Assembly: GCA_038030265.1 (NCBI GenBank)
Contig: CM075937.1
Location: 26,330,198-26,394,197, forward strand
Direction: 5' to 3'
Source of the DNA: Corythucha ciliata
Taxonomy: Eukaryota > Arthropoda > Insecta > Hemiptera > Tingidae
DNA: 64,000 nucleotides
Part shown: piece by piece, positions 59,583-64,000 of the stretch
How the letters are laid out: every line of letters begins with the position of its first letter
How positions within the stretch are numbered: position 1 is the first letter of the stretch
Notes under the pieces: generated by a model
What the model was told of the DNA's origin: nothing
What the model saw: the letters and a program-made list of their open reading frames with translations, nothing else
The model's database searches: none
Program-made: the position numbers and the translations under genes

Positions 59583-60239
59583 AGAACAGACTAATCCAAA
59601 CATCGAGGGGGAAAGTGGTGTCTGATGGGAAAGGCCATTTTTTCCATATAAGCAAGGCAACCAGTGAAAAAAGGTTGTAGTTGCACGACTTATTAACATT
59701 AGGTCCGTTCCATTGTTTTGCTAGTGCAACACTAGTGTATAAAACCAGTGGCCTTATTCACTAACTTTTTTCATAATTGCTTTTTTCAAAAAGCATATGT
59801 TTCCGTTCAGTTTTCTCAATTTCAATAATGAGATTTCAACGTTTCTACCAAAGCAAAGTTTCTATTTCGTTAGAGAATAAGGCCCCAGGTGATTTCATTG
59901 ACTTATTCTGAAAAATGAATGAAACCAGATGATTTTCTTGACAAGTGTAGCACTCGTGAAACAATGGAACGGACATATTATATGGTGGTCGCATGACAAA
60001 AAAAAAACCTTTAATTTCAGATTCTTGAAATGCGTCGAATATCGATCGCTGCACAAATGTTCTGCAACTGCAAGTTGTTCAGTGAACGATGGGTCGCCTG
60101 TGGTCCTCTTAAGAGAGCACAACCACGGACCCAACCTCCGAACCTACGATATTGATTCAGAATTCAAAATTGCTGTACTTCAGCGAGCATCGTCGGAGAC
60201 CTCAAGTATGCAGGCGATTTATAGTGCCGAATTAGTTCG
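59583..60239 (+). CDS. Exons 2-3, copy B: FLYWCH zinc finger
   Basis: Encodes the same finger as 16650-17306 (FLKCVEYRSLHKC and LREHNHGP). The only coding changes noticed are in the polar tail (RASSETSS instead of RSSSESSS). Conservation of all zinc ligands fits recent divergence. Confidence 0.85.
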
Positions 60240-60446
60240 GTAAGTTCAACACTGCGTGAATTTTTCTCTGTCTCGAGATACAGGGGTGGTGGTGTGGGGA
60301 GGGGGCATTCCCCTTAGTTTTGAATCTGAATTTCAAATTATTTGCCGCCAGACGCCCTAGACAAGCGTAGGAACAATACATATAATAACTTTCATTTCTT
60401 TGAATGAGATCCTATGTTACGTATACATTTTCGGTGCATATGTATT

Positions 60447-60917
60447 TGTCGCATCCACTTAGCGAAATTGTCCACTTTATAAAATTGATGTCCTTTTCAC
60501 GAAGCGGCTCCACTTGTCGTGATTTCAAAAAATTACGACATCTGGACAAAAAAAAGTCCATTTTTTGATAAGGAAATCGCGTTTGTCCAGTTACTGAAAT
60601 CAAGCTTCCTGACTGCAAGTGGATGCACAACATTATCCTTTTCGTGAAATGGATGAGCGAGTAAATTAAATAAAAAAAATCTTGTTTCAGCATCTGAGAT
60701 TCCTCACTCATCCATTTCACGAAAAAGATAATGTTATGCATCCACTTGCAGAAAGGAAGCTTGATTTCAGCAACTGGACAATCACGATTTCCTTTTAAAG
60801 AAATGGACAATTTATTTGTCCAGATGTCGTAAATTTTTGAAGTTATGCATGTGGGGCCTCTTCGTGAAATGGACATCCGTTTCGTAAAATGGACAATTAC
60901 TCGACATGGATGCGACA
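60447..60917. mobile_element. Foldback element in intron 3 (copy B)
   Basis: Counterpart of 17514-17984 with TGTCGCATCCA ends. Confidence 0.85.
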
Positions 60918-61271
60918 TATTGAGTGTTTCTGAAATGAATGTCAATATTTAGGCTGCTGATTCTACGTCACAAATGCGTCAAAAAAAGTCATGTTGACCC
61001 TAGCTCAGTGAACCCAAATGCAACCTAAGTAGGTGGGCATACGATGTGGCTTGTTTACAAAAAAGAGAGGGAAGTTACACTAAAAAGAGATAGTCACACA
61101 TATTGCGCAATATAGGGGTTGTACAATAAAATTGAACGTGTATGAGTAGTATTGATGCAAACTACGAGCAACTATTGTGCAAACTATTTTTTATTCGAAA
61201 ATATCAGAAAAATCAAGTAAAACCCAAAATATTGCACAATATATAGAAATTGTAGGCTAAACGCCAAAATA

Positions 61272-62760
61272 CAGGGTGGAAGGGGATAAGTGTGACAAAA
61301 ATTTTTGGGTGATAGTAGGCCTCATTTGCGACCGAAATTACCATATACACCATGGTCCGAATATCAAAACCCTTCGAGATATGATTTTTCTAACGATTTT
61401 TAAGGCTTACATCATTTTTTTTAACTAACGGCGAGAAACTCGCATGTTAATTGAATTTTTGCAACTTTTGGTGAGGGATTCGGAAAGAGCACACTATGTT
61501 CTGTCAGGATTAGCCATTTTCGATAGACGTTAACTATTTAATGTGTCCTTAAATGCGGCTCAAAGTCGTGCAAATCGGGAATTAATTTTTTTTCAAAAAA
61601 AGTCAGTCCCCGTTTGTCCACACTAAATCTGAGTGAACGGACAACCCGTGATTCAGAAAAACATCTTCAAAGTGTCCTTTACAAAAATAGTCGTAAGCGT
61701 TTTCTTAGTTGTTTGGAGATTTTTCGTCAGAAATGACGATTTCTTAGAAAAAATAATGATTTTTCTCTTCAAAATCGCTTGTTTTGACCTGAAAAATTTG
61801 AACAAGTTTTGTGATTTTAACGTGATAAAAAGCATAAAACCTAATCCAAAGCTATACGTTGAATCACACTGCTTATGCCCGCCTACCAAAGTAATGAAAA
61901 ATGTCGCTCCGGCAGCTGGGGTGTCGGACTGTCGGATAGAGTACATTTCACGAAATACGAATTTCGTTAATTCAACTAAATTTGCGATTATTCAGCAAGA
62001 ATGGCTATAAAAATGTAGAGTAACAACGTGAAATGTTAATTAATTGCGAATAATAGCTAAATAACTAAAAACGTCGAAACTTGTAGTAGTGTAATGCACT
62101 TAACCCGACAGCCAGCGGCCGGAGCGACATTTTTTGTTACTTTGGTAGACGGGCATAATCAGTTTGATTCAACGTATAGCTTTGGATTAGGTATTAGTGC
62201 TTTTTATCGCGTTAAAATCACAAAACTTGTTCAATTTTTTCGAGTCATAACAAGCGATTTTGAAGAGAAAAATAATTATTTTTTCTAAGAAATCGTCATT
62301 TCTGACGAAAAATTTCCAGACAACTAAGAAAACGCTTATGACTATTCTTGTAAAGGACACTTTGAAGATGTTTTTCTGAATCACGGGTTGTCCGTTCACT
62401 CAGATTTAGTGTGGACAAACGGGAACTGACATTTTTTGAAAAAAATTAATTCCCCGATTTGCACGACTTTGAGCCCCATTTAAGGGCACATAAAATAGTT
62501 AACGTCGATCGAAAATGGCAAATCCTGACAGAACATAGTGTACTCTTTCCGAATCCATCACCAAAAGTTGCAAAAATTCAAATAAAATGCGAGTTTCTCG
62601 CCGTTAGTTTAAAAAAATGATGTAAGCCTTAAAAATCGTTCGAAAAATCATATCTCGAAGGGTTTTGATTTTCGGACCATGGTGTATATGGTAATTTCGG
62701 TCGCAAATGAGGCCTACTATCACCCAAAAATTTTTGTCACACTTATCCCCTTCCACCCTG
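61272..62760. mobile_element. TA-flanked foldback element with CAGGGTGGAAGGGG ends, B only
   Basis: 1489 bp between TA dinucleotides (61270-61271 and 62761-62762). Copy A has a single TA in AAAATATTGC near 18340, an empty site. The arms are about 660 bp each with a central spacer of about 170 bp. Within the arms GACACTTTGAAGATG and its complement and the TTCGACG blocks pair with scattered mismatches. A mariner-type nonautonomous element is the likeliest class. The frames at 61633-62010 and elsewhere are hairpin artefacts. Confidence 0.9.
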
Positions 62761-63199
62761 TATTGCAAAAATGTAATGCGTAATTTATTGTGCGTGTATA
62801 GACCTCTTCATGCACGCATAAAGTTGTAGCCACAGGAGCCTACATTGTCAGTCTGGCTGCTCGCCATGTACAGCGTATTGAAGTACAACAACTGTTTCTG
62901 TTGTTATAGACTTTGTGCCATTCTGGGGCGTCCATTTTTTCGACTAATAATATGTAATCCTAACTAAAAACCTAAGAGGCTTGCATTATAGTGCCACACC
63001 AGTAACTAAGATACTGATCCAAGTTGTTAACAATTTATTTTAGATGAAATTAAATCAAAACGGGGAGGTGCCCAGGGGAAACTCTCTCCTATCATCTCAC
63101 CTATAACATTATTGTGGTGATCCATGTGATCTGATTCACCCTGTATTGGGTTTTGGGTAATACCATTACTCGCAATGATGCAATTATATTCGTCCACAG

Positions 63200-63539
63200 A
63201 CACCCAGAGGCTAGTCACGCGGCCAATTATAATACCGTTCGGCAGGCGATGTACCGCGCCAGAAAAAAAAACGCACCGCCCATTCCCGAAAATCTTGAGA
63301 GACTGGGGGAAATTTTGGCAGACCAACAGTTCTCACGGTACGAAAAATAATGTAACATGGTTAATTACTTTTCAGCCGGAAGGTAGAATACCTAAAGCAC
63401 CGTTGAAACTATACCGAAATGTATTGCTTGCAGGTATTCTCTGGTAGCCGATGGAACAAGCTTTCCATCTTCCAGCTAATGGAAAGCTTTCAAGCTTTCC
63501 ATTTTCCAGGGACGAGTGGTCGGGCAAAATGATGAGTTT
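63200..63539 (+). pseudogene. Exons 4-5, copy B (exon 5 with stop)
   Basis: Exon 4 (63200-63337) is intact. Exon 5 (63434-63539) is 106 nt instead of 70. After DGTS the extra bases give FPSS and a TAA at about 63478. The inserted stretch repeats AAGCTTTCC and its complement GGAAAGCTT around the site. Confidence 0.82.
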
Positions 63540-63740
63540 GTGAGCATTTCTGACACTTCGGATCATCTCAAGTTGTCTGAAACATGTTCAGAGAAGAGTT
63601 AAATGAAATTATCTTAAATTTTGTTTGTGTTGCCTAGCCAGATGACAACTCTGCTACGAACATGTTCCAAACTATTTGCTGAAACAGATATAATAACACA
63701 TACCTACATAATACTTTATTGGCTTGTGATTGCATTGTAG

Positions 63741-63890
63741 TTGGGCCTGTGGTTCGCGAACCGAGATTTTGCGGAAGAAGTAAGGGGCTTCAATGTAGAG
63801 GCTTTGGCCATAGACGGGACCTACAAGACGCTACCGCGGCTACCTGGAGTAGCACAATTTTTGAGCGTGCACATCGTCGGCGAGGAAGTG
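63741..63890 (+). CDS. Exon 6, copy B: start of the MULE core, intact
   Basis: 150 nt, phase 0 at both ends. Encodes GLWFANRDFAEEVRGFNVEA, then the catalytic Asp in AIDGTYKTLP and FLSVHIVGEEV. It is the reference for the 46-bp loss in copy A. Confidence 0.87.
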
Positions 63891-63954
63891 GTAAGGGAAA
63901 TTACAAATAATAATAAAATAGTAATAATAATAATAAAATAATAATAAGCATAAT

Positions 63955-64000
63955 AGGGAGTTATTGCATAAGCGTTTGACGCCTACGTTTACGGTTATGT
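63955..64000. mobile_element. AGGGAGTTATTGCATA MITE, cut by the window end
   Basis: The first 46 bases match the element beginning at 19449. Confidence 0.8.

Larger units (their letters stand above)
57225..63890 (+). pseudogene. FLYWCH-MULE-RING gene, copy B (exons 1-6 visible)
   Basis: Exons: 57225-57258, 59583-59673, 60021-60239, 63200-63337, 63434-63539 and 63741-63890, with the same splice sites and phases as A. The gene continues past the window. Exon 6 is complete here and encodes LGLWFANRDFAEEVRGFNVE and then AIDGTYKTLPR, the start of the MULE core. Exon 5 contains 36 extra bases with an in-frame TAA. Intron 3 is enlarged by the 1.5-kb foldback at 61272. If the downstream exons match A, only exon 5 is known to be defective. 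Confidence 0.82.
36735..64000. repeat. Copy B of the long direct duplication
   Basis: Matches 1-19494 and runs off the window end. It is longer than A because it holds the 5430-bp block A has lost (44388-49817), the Harbinger-like insertion and the TA-flanked foldback. It lacks the LTR element. Whatever bounds it on the left cannot be compared because copy A starts at the window edge. Confidence 0.93.

Noticed and set aside
60412..60945. 177-codon minus-strand gene
   Set aside because: It coincides exactly with a foldback hairpin and has no domain.

Overview
This is repeat-rich nuclear DNA from a multicellular eukaryote. It has GT-AG introns, long AT-rich noncoding stretches, tRNA-derived repeats, Ty3/gypsy, BEL/Pao-like and Ty1/copia remnants, RNase H-bearing LINEs, and many foldback elements and MITEs. 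The mix looks arthropod-like, possibly an insect, but no single-copy host gene fixes the species.

Layout. Positions 1-19494 (copy A) recur in the same orientation at 36735-64000 (copy B). By eye the copies are about 99% identical in ungapped stretches, but they differ by several clean insertions and deletions. Only A has a young internally deleted gypsy-type LTR element (4739-7037). Only B has a Harbinger-like insertion (53769-56683), a TA-flanked foldback element (61272-62760) and a 5.4-kb block (44388-49817) that A has lost. A 500-N gap (31020-31519) lies between them, so A is wholly on the left contig and B wholly on the right. Separated haplotypes of one locus and a recent tandem duplication both fit.

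The main gene starts at 14295 in A and 57225 in B. Sixteen exons can be placed in A with matching splice phases throughout. The model protein is about 600 residues: a FLYWCH zinc finger, a Mutator-like (MULE/Phantom-type) transposase core, small acidic exons and a C-terminal RING finger. Each visible copy has a different lesion: A has a 46-bp deletion in exon 6, and B has a 36-bp insert carrying a stop in exon 5.

Around the gene, each copy holds a 5'-truncated LINE (reverse transcriptase plus RNase H), a decayed BEL/Pao-like integrase and numerous hairpin elements, some with tRNA-like cores. Between the copies lies a broken copia element interrupted by tandem foldback units, flanked by inverted copies of a 16-bp repeat built on GTCGAC. 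The B-only block holds an inverted-repeat element with a nested tRNA-Thr-like unit, a scrambled second LINE and a hAT-like element inside a LINE fragment. I see no operons, CRISPR arrays or rRNA.
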